NCBI GenBank assembly: GCA_951802195.1
Contig: OX637624.1
Coordinates: 62,001 to 126,000 of the forward strand
Direction of reading: 5' to 3'
Length of the DNA stretch: 64,000 nucleotides
Source of the DNA: Tausonia pullulans
Taxonomy: Eukaryota; Basidiomycota; Tremellomycetes; Cystofilobasidiales; Mrakiaceae
The notes beneath the pieces are model-generated. The model worked only from the letters and a program-made list of their open reading frames with translations. It searched no databases and was not told the origin of the DNA. How positions within the stretch are numbered: the first letter of the stretch is position 1; every line of letters begins with the position of its first letter. The position numbers and the translations under genes were made by a program. This document shows positions 32,907-43,587 of the stretch, piece by piece.

Positions 32907-35900
32907 CTAAGCCGACCCGACGACCGCACCAAGTGCCATAGGCGGCGGGGAGCCCGGATCAGCCGCCATGTCTATCGACGACGTCGGAGACGTCGGGGTC
33001 GACTTGGACTCAAGTGGAGGCCGATCGTTCGTCGTCGTCGGCTCCTGCGTTGATGAATGAGGGTGGGACGAACCGTTCATCAACGCCCCCGTCGATGCCG
33101 TCGTCGTCGCTCCGTGCTCTTCCTTCTTCGCCTTGTCCTTCTCCTCCTTCTCACTCTTCTTCCTCTCCTCCGCCTCATCAACCTCCTTTGATCCCGCCGG
33201 TCCCGCCGATCCCGTTGACTCCGCTGCCCCATCGGCCTTCCGCTCCTCCTCCGTCGGCGTCGGCTGATCTGTCCCCTTCTCGATGTGCTCCTTCCTCGCC
33301 GCTCGACCATGGAGCAGATCCCGCTTGAAGGAATCTATCGCCGAACGGTGAGCTGCAGTGTTGCCTTCCTTGGCGGCGGTAGAGGCCTCGTCCTCCTGGA
33401 CGTGTTGCTTCTTTTTCTTGGACCGGCCGGAGGAGGAGATGGCGGCGTACTTCTCCAAGCTGAAAGAAAAATGAAACAGAGGAGTCGGGGGAGGAAGAGG
33501 GAGAAGGGAAGGGCAGGAAGTATCAGTAGGGAGAAGTCGTTCGGTGGATGAGATGAGCGAGAGGGAAGGGAGGGAAGGGAGGGAAGGGAGGGAAGGGAGG
33601 GAAGGGAGGGAAGAGGACACCAACCCCCAGAGCTGGAACTCAGCCTTCCTGATCTTGACCTTGCTCATATCGGCGCCCATCTCCTCAAGATGCTGGAGGA
33701 AGCATTTGTAGTGCTGCACGTCCACCCCGAGAATATCCTTCAATGTCAGACGCGAAGATACAGAGGCAGAGGGAAGAAAGGGAGCGCAGGCAGGACAGAC
33801 CTCGATCGAAGACCGGTAGTGGCCCGAGAGCGGGGAGAGACTTTTGATCTGGCCATTGGAGACAGTAAGAACGCCCGCTGAGGTGACGCGCCCTCCGGAG
33901 AGGAAGGACGAGTGTTGGAACGAGCCCGTCTTCTTAAGGGCGACAAACACTGAGGAAACGACAAGCCAGGGTCAGTGGGAGGATAGCGAGAAAGAGAAGA
34001 GAGGGAGAGAGAAGACCACTCACGGTTGAAGTCCAAGTCACTAACGTAGATCCACGTGTTTTTCTGGACCGTCTTGCGCAACAGTCGATCACTCAGACTC
34101 GAGGCAGTGAACTTGTCTGCGAGCCGCTTGAGCGGGTTCCGCGATTTGACCTTTGAGTCGGCGCCCGTGTAATGGGCAGCGTCTTGGGCCTCCGAGTCGG
34201 AGGAGGAGATGGAGGAGGTCTCGGAACCGGAAAGGCGGGCGTCTGCCTCTGTGATGGGCGTTCATCAGCGATCGAAGACGGAGGAGTGTAAGGAGCAAGC
34301 GACGAACGCTCTTCCGTCGGAGCCTGGTCCTTCGGGACGATACCTTGGCCATGCCCGGCGTCAGCCCACTTGTTGGCGCTGGTGATGGGGACACGGGGGG
34401 AGGGGAACGGGCGTGGGGGGGCGAAAAAACGTCATTGAACGATGTCTTTGAGAGAGAAGAAAAAACGACGAGTAGCTCACGTCGTGTCGACAGGCTCTCC
34501 CGACTTCCACCATTTGAGCTTGCCGTCACTCCGGTCAATCTTGCAAAAGTAGTTGAGTCTCTGCTCGGCAGAGAGGTACCTGTAGTGTGCAGCACTTGTC
34601 AGCTCAGTCTTCCAATTGCTAAAGGGCGAAGGGGACGGCGACTAAACTGAATGCGCTCCTTCTCGAGCTGCTCCCGCTCGCACTCTGGCAAGGAGAGCTC
34701 CTTGCCCTCGCCGTGGTCGAGCCAACGGAAGAAGTTGTCGGTTGTGTCGGACTCTTGCCACTTCGCGTGATAGTGCTGTGAGTGCTCAAGCGATCGTCAG
34801 CCTACCACGCCGTGCCAGAGACCCAGACCACCTCCAAGGTGACCCACCTTGAGATTCGACCCATACCGATGTTTTCCATCTATCATCTCCAACCAATGCT
34901 GCTCCTCAAGCTGCTTCGACTTGACCCCGATCGCCTGCTTGCCCTTCTCGTTCTCGGCAGCAGCGTGACCGTCCGAGTCAACCGAGTCGTCCGACTCGGA
35001 GACGTCGCCGTCGTGGATACCCCGACCCTCGCGGAGAGCCGCGGTCGCTCTGAGGCTACGCTGCCAGCGGTCGGAGACGTCGTTCTGTGGAGAGGAGATG
35101 AGCGGAGTCAGTGATCAAGGAGAGGATGCATTGATGAGGTCGGGACTGGAAACTGGCAGTGGCACTTCTCGACCCTCTTGCCCGAGCCACGGCGCCAACA
35201 TCACGCCTGCGTCCCTCCCTCTTCGACAGTCGAAAGTGGAAACCTTCATCTTTCAAGCTGGCCAACCGCGGGAGGCGACATGACGACATGGACGAAACAG
35301 ACCAACGACCAACCCCCGACGCCACGGCGGAGAGCTTGAGACGGAGTGACGCGCGAACGCCCGCCTTCTCCGCCTCCTTGCCGTCTCGCTCTTTTTCCCC
35401 TACCCTTGCCCCTCCGCTCGTAGGAGGAGCAGGGCCAGGCCTGACTGAGGAGGGCTGGATCTAATCATCTCGTCATGCCCATCCGCGGGAAGGCAGGGCA
35501 GCGATGGGACGCCGTTTCTGTCTCCCTTCCCTCTCTACTGTCTGTCTATCAATAGCTTCTTCGAGCCTGGCCCCGACCGAGTCCCTCCCAAAGCCTGGCG
35601 ACCAGGCAGGCAGGCAGCCAGGCCAGGCAGGCTTAGGCTCTGCTCGCTCGCTCACCTTGCCTTCGCTCGCCCTCTGCTCAGAAGTATGAGCGTCCGCGGA
35701 CTTAAGGGTGTCGGTCCAGCGGGAATCGGCCGAGCTGTGGGTGTGTGGTGCACGAGCCGCGCATGACGCGGAGCGAGAGGATCAAGCTAAGTCAGCCAGG
35801 ATGAGGTTGTAGCGAGGCAAGGAGGAGGTGGCAGTGGGAACGGACATCTTCCCCTTCTGCCTCTGACGGGTCTGCTTGCCTCGGACGTTGCGCTGGAGGA

Positions 35901-36042
35901 GAAGGGCAGCCTTCTCACGGGCGGCGTCGGCGTCGGGGGTTTGTGAGGAGTCGGGAGAAGTCGACGCGGTAGGAGCAGGGGGGGCGTCGCCGGTGGTGAT
36001 GTTGGCGGGGGTTGCCTCTGCGGGAGACTTCTCAGTCGACAT
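32907..36042 (-). CDS. IQM-like calmodulin-binding (IQ motif) protein
   Basis: Exon 1 (36042-35846) carries an IQ motif, LLLQRNVRGKQTRQR. The next are 35734-35656 and 35084-34848, the latter ending in HWLEMIDGKHRYGSNLK. Downstream exons give HYHAKWQESDTTDNFFRWLD, GEGKELSLPECERE, QYLSAEQRLNYF, KKTGSFQHSSFLSGGRVTSAG and PLSGHYRSSIE, then a charged Ser/Lys/Glu-rich tail ending at 32907. This is the order seen in plant IQM calmodulin-binding proteins (HW..IDPRHRYGHNL, FFYWLDVGDGKE, GTFQHSSFLAGG, YSGHY). About nine exons. The long intron 35085-35655 and the repeat-bearing intron near 33468-33619 are unusual. The start at 36042 (MSTEKSP) is preferred over an in-frame ATG at 36201. The gene is convergent with the HIT gene, 279 bp apart. 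Function in fungi unknown. Confidence 0.8.
33563..33613. repeat. 9-bp purine minisatellite in an IQM intron
   Basis: Unit GGGAAGGGA repeated between five and six times without visible variation. It lies inside an intron of the IQM-like gene, so the transcript carries the CCCTTCCCT form. The G-rich strand could form a G-quadruplex. Confidence 0.9.
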
Positions 36043-37629
36043 GCCGTAGAGAGAGTGAGTGGGTGGATGAATGGATGAAGATGGGGTGGTGGTTAGATGA
36101 ATGGGTGCCGCGGAGGGGGCGAGACGACCAAACAAGTCCGACAACAAGACCTCTCCGACGCCGAATGACATCGCTTCGCGCACGACGTCAGCCGATGGCA
36201 ATCAGGCGCAAAGTGACTTACAAAGACCAGAAGGAGAGGACAGATCCGATCGAGCTCATCTATTTATTCTCTGTCGTCGCATTGGCACATGGATCAGAGC
36301 ACGGTTGAGAGCATGCTTGCTCGTTTGCACATGAAGTTGGGACCTAAGACGCGCAGTCCGTTTTTCATTCTCAAGAGGCGAGCAGATGATAGAAAAATTC
36401 ATGTAAATCGCAGCACAACATACAGGATCAGGCAACCACTGGAGTCTACGAGCGAAAGAAAGGAGTGTCAGTCAATCGAATTCTCGACAAGGACAGACGA
36501 CACAAAACGAGAAGGATGCGTGAGGGTTCAGATAGGAGCGAAAGACATTATAGATGTTTGAATTCAGCAACGCGGTAGTAGCCGCTCTGATTGAACTATG
36601 CATGCTTTAGATTTCATCAGGAGGGTCGTGGACGACGAGAGAAGTCCACTAGGTTGGGAAGGAAGACGCGCGAAGGCGTGCAGAGGGTTCGAGCGAGGCC
36701 AAAGCGACAAAAGAAGGACTCACGGGGCTGGACGAGATGAAGGCGGAAGTACAACATTAACAGGTAAGAATCAACAGAGGGCCTGAGTAAGAGGAAGAAC
36801 AAAAGTCAGCAACGCCGCTCTCCTCTTTCTCAACGCGCAACTAGCGAGGGAAGAAAAGTTCAGAGGTGCTTTTGAGAAGCGATTCAAATCCTCGTAAGAG
36901 GGGCCGTTAGGCGCACTACTTCGGAACAGGTCTGAGATTTATGCTCATCACGAAGAGGGAGGGGGCTGGGATGGGGAAAAGGAAAGAGCAAGAGAAAAGA
37001 GAAGAGCAAAGACTCACATGTTCGCGGAACGAAAAAGCTTCTTGCAGACCTGCCTGCTGGCGGGTCATGATCGAAGGTACGATCAGACGAGAAACAGCAG
37101 GCAGGTCAGAGGTGAGGAGAGAGAGGATGAGGGTTGAAGGAGAAAAAGCCGGCGGTCTTCGCTTTTGAAGGGGAGAGGCGAGAGGGAGAACGGTTACGTT
37201 GCTGCGATTGCCTAGTGACAAGAGGCTACTTTATAGAAAAAAAAAGAGAAAACAGAAGGAAATGGGCAGATGGAGAGAGTTACAAGAAAGCTCAGCAGCA
37301 AATGAGTAACAAGCCCTTAGGTACAAGGGCGATTGTCGTCAAGGTCGGCCAAGGTGGAGGGCTGCCTCGTTCCCGCAACATTCGAGTCCTATCCCAACGA
37401 CCACCTCCTTGATTCCTCGCCTCTCATTCCTTCCATTCATACATAAGCACACCCCCTTTTCTAGATAACATACTTAAATCAACACTAAGGCGCTCCACGA
37501 ACACTCTCCGTTCCTGGACGCCCCGAACCGTGTACCTGCCTTGCCGTCCCGCCACCCCTGATCCCAGCAACTACTCATCCTCATCCGCTCGCCCTCGCCC
37601 CGCCTTTGACGTGCTCTTTGTTCAGGAAC
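36043..37629. other. intergenic region with one possible micro-gene
   Basis: Mostly no recognisable gene. On the minus strand an ATG near 37068 opens MTRQQAGLQEAFSFREH directly before a good donor GTGAGT, with a pyrimidine-rich leader and a TATAAA-like box near 37225-37235 upstream. A second exon after CTCAG near 36935 would give a protein of only about 32 residues. This is weak and unidentified. Confidence 0.35.
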
Positions 37630-40620
37630 ATGCCTTCTTCTGACTACGACGTGGAAATAGACTGGGTGAGCACTCGTCGATGGTCTCCTTTACCTGTTCG
37701 CGACAACGTGGCCCACTGGAGCCGGGTTGTCGGACAGATCTGGCCGGCCTCGCCCGCTCCCGCTGTGGGTTAGGCTTTGATACCCACAGTTTCCCCCTGG
37801 CTTCGTCTTGGACCGGTCCGAGGATAACAGCAAGGTCGTCTTCATGAGGAGGTGACGTGGGCGGGCGACGCGGGAGCGAGCCCGTCAGTCCGCTTGGACC
37901 TACCGTGCCGTCAGGGAGTAAGCTGGACTAGAAGGCAGAAACAGTCTTTAATGACGCATTGTGAACATCGATCTGTCAACGTTTCTTGATTCCCGCACTC
38001 CCCACTTCCTGTATCACCGCATCCTTGCTGACCGATCTTCCCTCTCTCGCAGGACAACACCGACCTCAGCCAGATCGACACCCTCACCCAACTCTCTGCG
38101 ACAAACTCCACCTCCGCATCCTGTCCCGGTGCCTACACCGCGTCTGTCTCGCCAGTCAAGCACCTGGCCGTTACTCTCCCGCCGCCCCTCTCGCCATCGA
38201 ACAGTCCCATCGCGGGTCCCTCCCGCCTATCTATCTCCTCAGGCGTAGAAATCCCTCGTGTCCGGAACTCGGGGTCATCGCGCACGGGAAAGAGACTCGC
38301 TGATGAGGCCTTGTCCTCTTCTTTCGATACAGACGGCGCCGACACAGCTGTGGCTACCCGCCACAAGCCCCTCCGCTCCCATCAGCCCTCCCGTCGTCGA
38401 CGCACCGTCTCCCCCCCTCTGGCAGCGTCCCCAGATTCCAACACAGGTTCGGTGACGGAGGTCGAGGAGGATGAAGTCGCCTTCGCCATCGACGACGACC
38501 CGCTCATGCTTCGCCGTCAGCCGCAGCCTCTACAGCAGCGGTCGAACGACATCAAAGGCAAAGCGCGCGCTGCTACTCGAGGTTCTTCTCTTTCCCCCAA
38601 TATTGCCAACGGATCACCCCCGCTTGCCGGCCGCTATCATCGCATTGGTCCGGCGCAGCAGATGCCCGGAGCGTCGCCGCGAAGGGAGCGTCTCTTGCCC
38701 CGCGAGTCGACCTCCAGCGTCGTCGCGAGCGTGCCAGATGGCGAGTCCATCGCCGTCTATCGGAATCCGACGTCCCACCGCCGTAACGACGCCTGCCCTT
38801 CTGCCGCGGCTGCTTCCCCTCCACTCGATCCCGACATCCACTCGCTCCCGTCGTCCTCGTCCTCAGAATCATTCAGGCTCCAGCATCGGGCTAAGATGGA
38901 GAAGAAGGACGGGCGGGTGCCGTCCTGGGCAGACGTCCCCTCATCCTCATTGAAGCCGTCCGAGCTGGCAGCGGCTATCAAGGCAACTCCGGCGGGTCGC
39001 CCCTTGGTCTCAGACATCTCGGATACGGCGAAGCTCGAGGTGGAACTTGATCGGGAGCGGGCGCGCCTCCGAAGGCAGCAGCAGGAGATTGAGGAGCTCA
39101 TGTCGAGGTCAAAGCACCTCAGTCAGGAGAACAAGGCACTGCAGCAGGAGATAGCCAAGGCAAAGGCCAAGGCGGAGGAGGCGCAGACTGATGCGGAGGC
39201 GAGTTCAGCTCAGGCGGTCAATGGGCCGACGCGAGTAGATAGCGATGGGGAGGAGGACGACCACTGCTGCTCGATTTGCCAGGACATCTACGTTGGGGCA
39301 TCGTCGATTGTCCCGTGCGGGCACTCGTTCTGCGGGCAGTGCATCTGGGAGTATATCCAGGTGGTCAACGTGGGTCTCACTCGTTCACCCTTTTCTTTTC
39401 CAGTGTCGCGGGACTAATCCTTCAATCATCGAAAGTCGACCTGCCCCGTCTGCCGCGTCGAACTCGTCGCCCCTCGCGTCATACCTTGCTATACGCTCGA
39501 TGCGCTCGTCGACCGATGGGCAACCAAGAAGCTCGAAGGCGCAGAGAAGCAGGAGTGGCTCGTCCGCAAGGATGGGTGGATGGGTGAGTCCTTCTTCTCT
39601 CCCTTTTCCTTCTCTTGTACACAAACGCTGAGTCTCTCCTATCCTCTCCCAGCCTACAAGCTTTCCTTAGAGCTCAACGACCGGGGACAAAGCGGCGGTG
39701 GTGTCTGCACCACTCGAGCCCGCGCTGCTCCTGCTCCCGACCGCGCGGCCGTTGCAGCCGCCGCACCAGCGACAGGCTACCTCCCGTTCAATCTCGACGC
39801 CGCCCTCTATGGCCACGACCCGCTCGCCGCCATGGTCGGCCGCAGTGATCCGGCGCTTGCAATTGCACCTGGAGGACGCGGGGGTGGGTATCAACGGGGG
39901 GCACAGCAGCAGCAGCCAGCGCAAGGGGGTTGGCCGGCTCTGGGAGGAAGAGGAGGTAATGGATGGAGTGGTGGAGGAGGAGGAGCGGCGCCAGCCCACA
40001 ACAACCCCCCACACCATCGCCATGGGATGTTTCGTGCTCAGGACGTCGTCACGTGGCGGGACGCAGCAGCTCAGGCGGAGCCGGTGCTGAGGCCAGGGCC
40101 AGGAGGGTGGGGGCAGCCTCAGGTGGCGGCGGCAGCGGCGGCAGAGAGGAGGAGTTTGAGTGTGAGTTCGGGCATCGAGTTAGCACGACCCCTTCTTTTG
40201 CTTGTCGCTGAAAAACGGGTGTCGTCTCGCCAATCGACCCCAAGATTCAGTCCCAATCCCCGGCAGCAGCGTCTGCGCTACCTTATGTCCGTTTTTCTCT
40301 ACTCATCTTGGCTCCATTGACCTTTTCCGTCGTCTCACCATCGTCTCTCATTCCGCTTTGACCAGAGGCAAGCTGCCGCTACCCGATCTAACAATAACAA
40401 CCGTCCCGACGACCTTCCCATCGCCGGACCCTCGCGACCCCCTCGAGCCTCCGCCGATGCCGTCAACCTCAATGGAGGTCGCCCGAGTAGCAGTGGAAGC
40501 GGTGGGTGGGCGAGTCGAAGCGGCAACACCGTCTTCGCGCCGTTTGTCCCGAGACAGAGGGAGAACCGTAGGGCGAGGCCTCAAGATGAGGTGGAGGTGG
40601 TAGATCTGACGAGTGACTGA
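37630..40620 (+). CDS. RING-finger E3 ubiquitin ligase with C-terminal SUMO-interacting motif
   Basis: Five exons: 37630-37665, 38053-39369, 39436-39584, 39653-about 40167 and 40366-40620. The first encodes only MPSSDYDVEIDW and is followed by a 387-bp intron. Then comes a ~330-residue Ser/Pro/Arg-rich region, a coiled coil (LDRERARLRRQQQEIEELM, KALQQEIAKAKAKAEE) and a C3HC4 RING: CSIC, CGHSFCGQC, CPVC near 39265-39450, split by an intron. The rest is Gly/Gln/Ala-rich. The last residues are EVEVVDLTSD, a textbook SUMO-interacting motif (hydrophobic core plus acidic/Ser flank). RING plus SIM suggests a SUMO-targeted ubiquitin ligase, but only one SIM is clear. The exact end of exon 4 is less certain. 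Confidence 0.8.
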
Positions 40621-41093
40621 CTCAGGAAGAGATGTGTGGAAAGGTGTTAGGTGGGAGAAGGGCGCGTCGTTTGGCGATTGCGGATGCCCACGCGTGCTCA
40701 TTTAGCGAGACAGACTGCTCCTCGGAATCGGGCATTGGTAGTGGCACTAGATGTGATGGCGGCTGTACGACCAATCAGGAAGTCATAGTAAGAGAGAGAA
40801 GGTCGTGAACAGGGGGTAAGGAGTGAGGGCCCGTAATTCCCCTTTCGATCTCCATCCCTCGTTTGAGGTACGGCTATCAAACGGGGTTTCAGCAGCAGTC
40901 CGATCTTGGATCTCGGACTTGTGTATCGGGCGCGTGTGCGAGTTTCACTTGTTTCATCTCGCGTTGATGACCTTGATGATCGCGATCCTACGTACCTACG
41001 TATGTTCGTTTGAATGGGACGTCGACACCGAGTGCGGCGGACTTTCAAGATGAACCCCAAGCACCCATGGTCCTGTCTTGTGGTCTTGAGGTC
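40621..41093. other. intergenic, no gene recognised
   Basis: 3' side of the RING gene. Only short frames are present. Confidence 0.5.
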
Positions 41094-41330
41094 TCACGCT
41101 TTCTCAATCCGCGCGGTCATGAGGTGCGTCTGCCAGCTCTCGGGGATGGTTCTAAGATGCGGGTAACTTAGTAGCATCTGCTGAGACTGCTCGTCAGTGA
41201 TATATCCCTCTTTCGTGCGCTCTCTGAGGCCGTACGTACATAGAACGAGCCCCGAGTCGAAGAGAGCCCAGATCTCGCGGCCTCTGACCAGATTTTCACC
41301 TCGTGCTTCCCCCTTTTAGACTAAACGTAC
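41094..41330 (-). other. open stretch without ATG, possible terminal exon
   Basis: About 75 codons are open on the minus strand down to a TGA at 41096-41094. They read as ordinary protein (RGREIWALFDSGLVL, ERTKEGYITDEQ, LRTIPESWQTHLMTARIEK). A splice acceptor (TCTAAAAG) sits at its upstream end. No upstream exon was found and the family was not recognised, so it could be the last exon of a gene or a remnant. Confidence 0.35.
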
Positions 41331-43587
41331 GTTCACTTTCTGAGGCCTATTCGACGCAAGCTCATCTATTTCCACAGACGCAGGTTCAACGCTACTCGCC
41401 CGCTCAGCCCTTTAGTGCGTCAATATGAATCGAATGACGACGATCGAGTCTGGACGAGGCCTACCGAGACTGAGCTATACAAGCTCTGTCTCCACCTCTC
41501 CCCCCTCACGTACCCCTCACACACCCGTCACCCCTTCCCCCCTCCCCCCCCCCCCCCCTCACATCCTCCTCACACCCCCCTCACACATTCCCCTCGAGCG
41601 CTCTATGTGGGTCTTCACTCAAGTCTTCAGCCTTGAGTTGCCAGCGCCGACATCTCCTAGCCTCAGCTGAGGAATTATGGCGGCTCTTTCGTGCTTTCGA
41701 TCCTGTACAAGTCCGGTATCTATTCAGCCTGGCGGCTGGCCAGAATAGATACTTTGAGGACCCTTCTTTAGCGTCCCCTGTCCGATCCCCTACGAGGAGA
41801 CATGAGGGCCAACCCTCTCTGGCCCAAGTTCTGTTTGAGGCACAGGTTGCTGAGGTTAGCCCATCTTTCGTTTTTTGACCATCCACATCTATTCCTACGC
41901 TACTCTTCCCCTCCACGTTCAAGGACAGGCTCATTCATCTTTCGTCCACCGCCTCGCTCGCCCTTGCCGCCTCCATCAGCGGCGAGGTTGCTGTTGAGCT
42001 CGTTGAGAGGCAGACCGCTTGTGTCTCTAGCTCGGTGCTTGTCCTCCTTTCTCCCCCTCTACTCTCCTCCTTACCCCTTTTCGAGCGCCCTCCTTCAATG
42101 TGCGACAGATACAAACAATTACGTCCTTCTCCACTACTACTTGCTCGTCTGCAGGCTGTCCACCTCATTGTTGCTCGTGCCAGCAGAGACCCTCTTGTCC
42201 CTGTCGCTCTGCCCTCCGAGTTAAGAACACTCACCCTTGCTGCTGTGGTCCTCCGCGCGCAGCCGAGGCTGCTAGAGAGGGTTTCCTTACCTCGAACGTG
42301 TCGAGGTCCATTAGGTTCTGCTTTATGTTCCGCTAAGAGCAGAACCCCTCGAGTGGTACTCTTCGCATCGCATCGCATCGCATCTGGCTCACGTCGGGAG
42401 GCGTCCAGGCTACTCTTTTCGAGGCCGTTCAGGTTGACTGATATCCTCTTCCCGCCTACGTGGGGATCTAGCTAGGCGGAAAGTCGGCGCTTACCCCACT
42501 CCATTGCTTCGCCTAGAACCTGCACGAGCGGTATCTCGTTCGGTGAGTAACAGAGCAGGCAACGACATGCGACGCCTCTGTTGCGACTGATTCATCCTCC
42601 TTGCTCTTCATCAATCAACATCCACAGAAGCTCAGCTGTCCTCGATCTGAGCCGGAGGCGAAGGCTTGGATCCTTCATGGACCCGCTGCTGTCTGCCTTC
42701 ATCTCGCTGATCAAACTGCGACTTCCCTTTTATCCTCCCCATCGACGCTTTAATCCACGCTACCATCTCAAAAGCCTCCTTCCTGGAACTTGATTCATCC
42801 GTTAAATTGAGACATTGGCCACCGGTCTTAACACGGGCACGATCCGCCCTCAGCGTCCGGCCGGACGGGCCCGCCATCGGTCTCGTGCTTATCAAGGTCC
42901 GTTCCACTGAACCTGGATCGGGCAGCGAAACCATGGAGCGGTTCTCACAGACGATCGACATTGTCATCGCCGGTGGCATTGGCGTTCATTAAGCGGTGAA
43001 CTTTCGGGCCTTTGGACGCAATAGCGCCGCTCCTATCAACGTCCTTACCGGGAGAATCACTCTTTAGTTACCCCCAGACTCGAAGTTGCCAACGTTCGTT
43101 CCGATCATAACTCGGAGTTCGTTTTCTTTCCCTCTTTCGACAGCCAACGGGATAGGAGGGAAGAAGGAGTGCAGCATGCAAGCATACCATGAAAGGTACC
43201 AAGGACCGCGTCTGACTGGAGATTAGGGCGTGAGGGAGGGAGATATATGACCGAGAGGGATCTAATTCCAGAATGAGAGAGACCATAAGACCAAAAAAAA
43301 AAAGGGCGAAAGGGTTATGGACTGGAGAGGAGACCTTTATGAACGAAGTTCGAAGGTTATCATGGCGTGTGATTAGCGAAAGGAAGGGTGTATGTATGCT
43401 TGCGGCAGGGCGCAGCTCACGGTTCGTTTTCATCGTGAGAGATGGCTTGAAGATGAGGGCCTGGGGACAGCGTAGCAGTGTGGAAGGTAGTTTCGGGAGC
43501 GAGGCATGCCGCGGTGGTTGATCATACGCCGAGGGGTGGAGAGGCGGAGGCGACAGGTGGATGATCAACCTTCTGACTGATGTCTCG
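41331..43587. other. 2.2-kb region without a recognised gene
   Basis: Contains a 15-C run at 41544-41558 and a short CATCG tandem repeat near 42365-42385. The many small frames on both strands are not supported. Some splice-like signals occur, but no coherent gene could be built. Confidence 0.4.
41544..41558. repeat. poly-C homopolymer (15 C)
   Basis: Uninterrupted run of 15 C inside a longer C-rich stretch at about 41510-41590. Confidence 0.9.

Noticed and set aside
33080-33310. Arginine-rich minus-strand frame
   Set aside because: Other-frame shadow of the Lys/Glu/Ser-rich tail of the IQM-like protein.
42363-42385. CATCG tandem repeat as a possible satellite
   Set aside because: Only about four units; too short to mean much.
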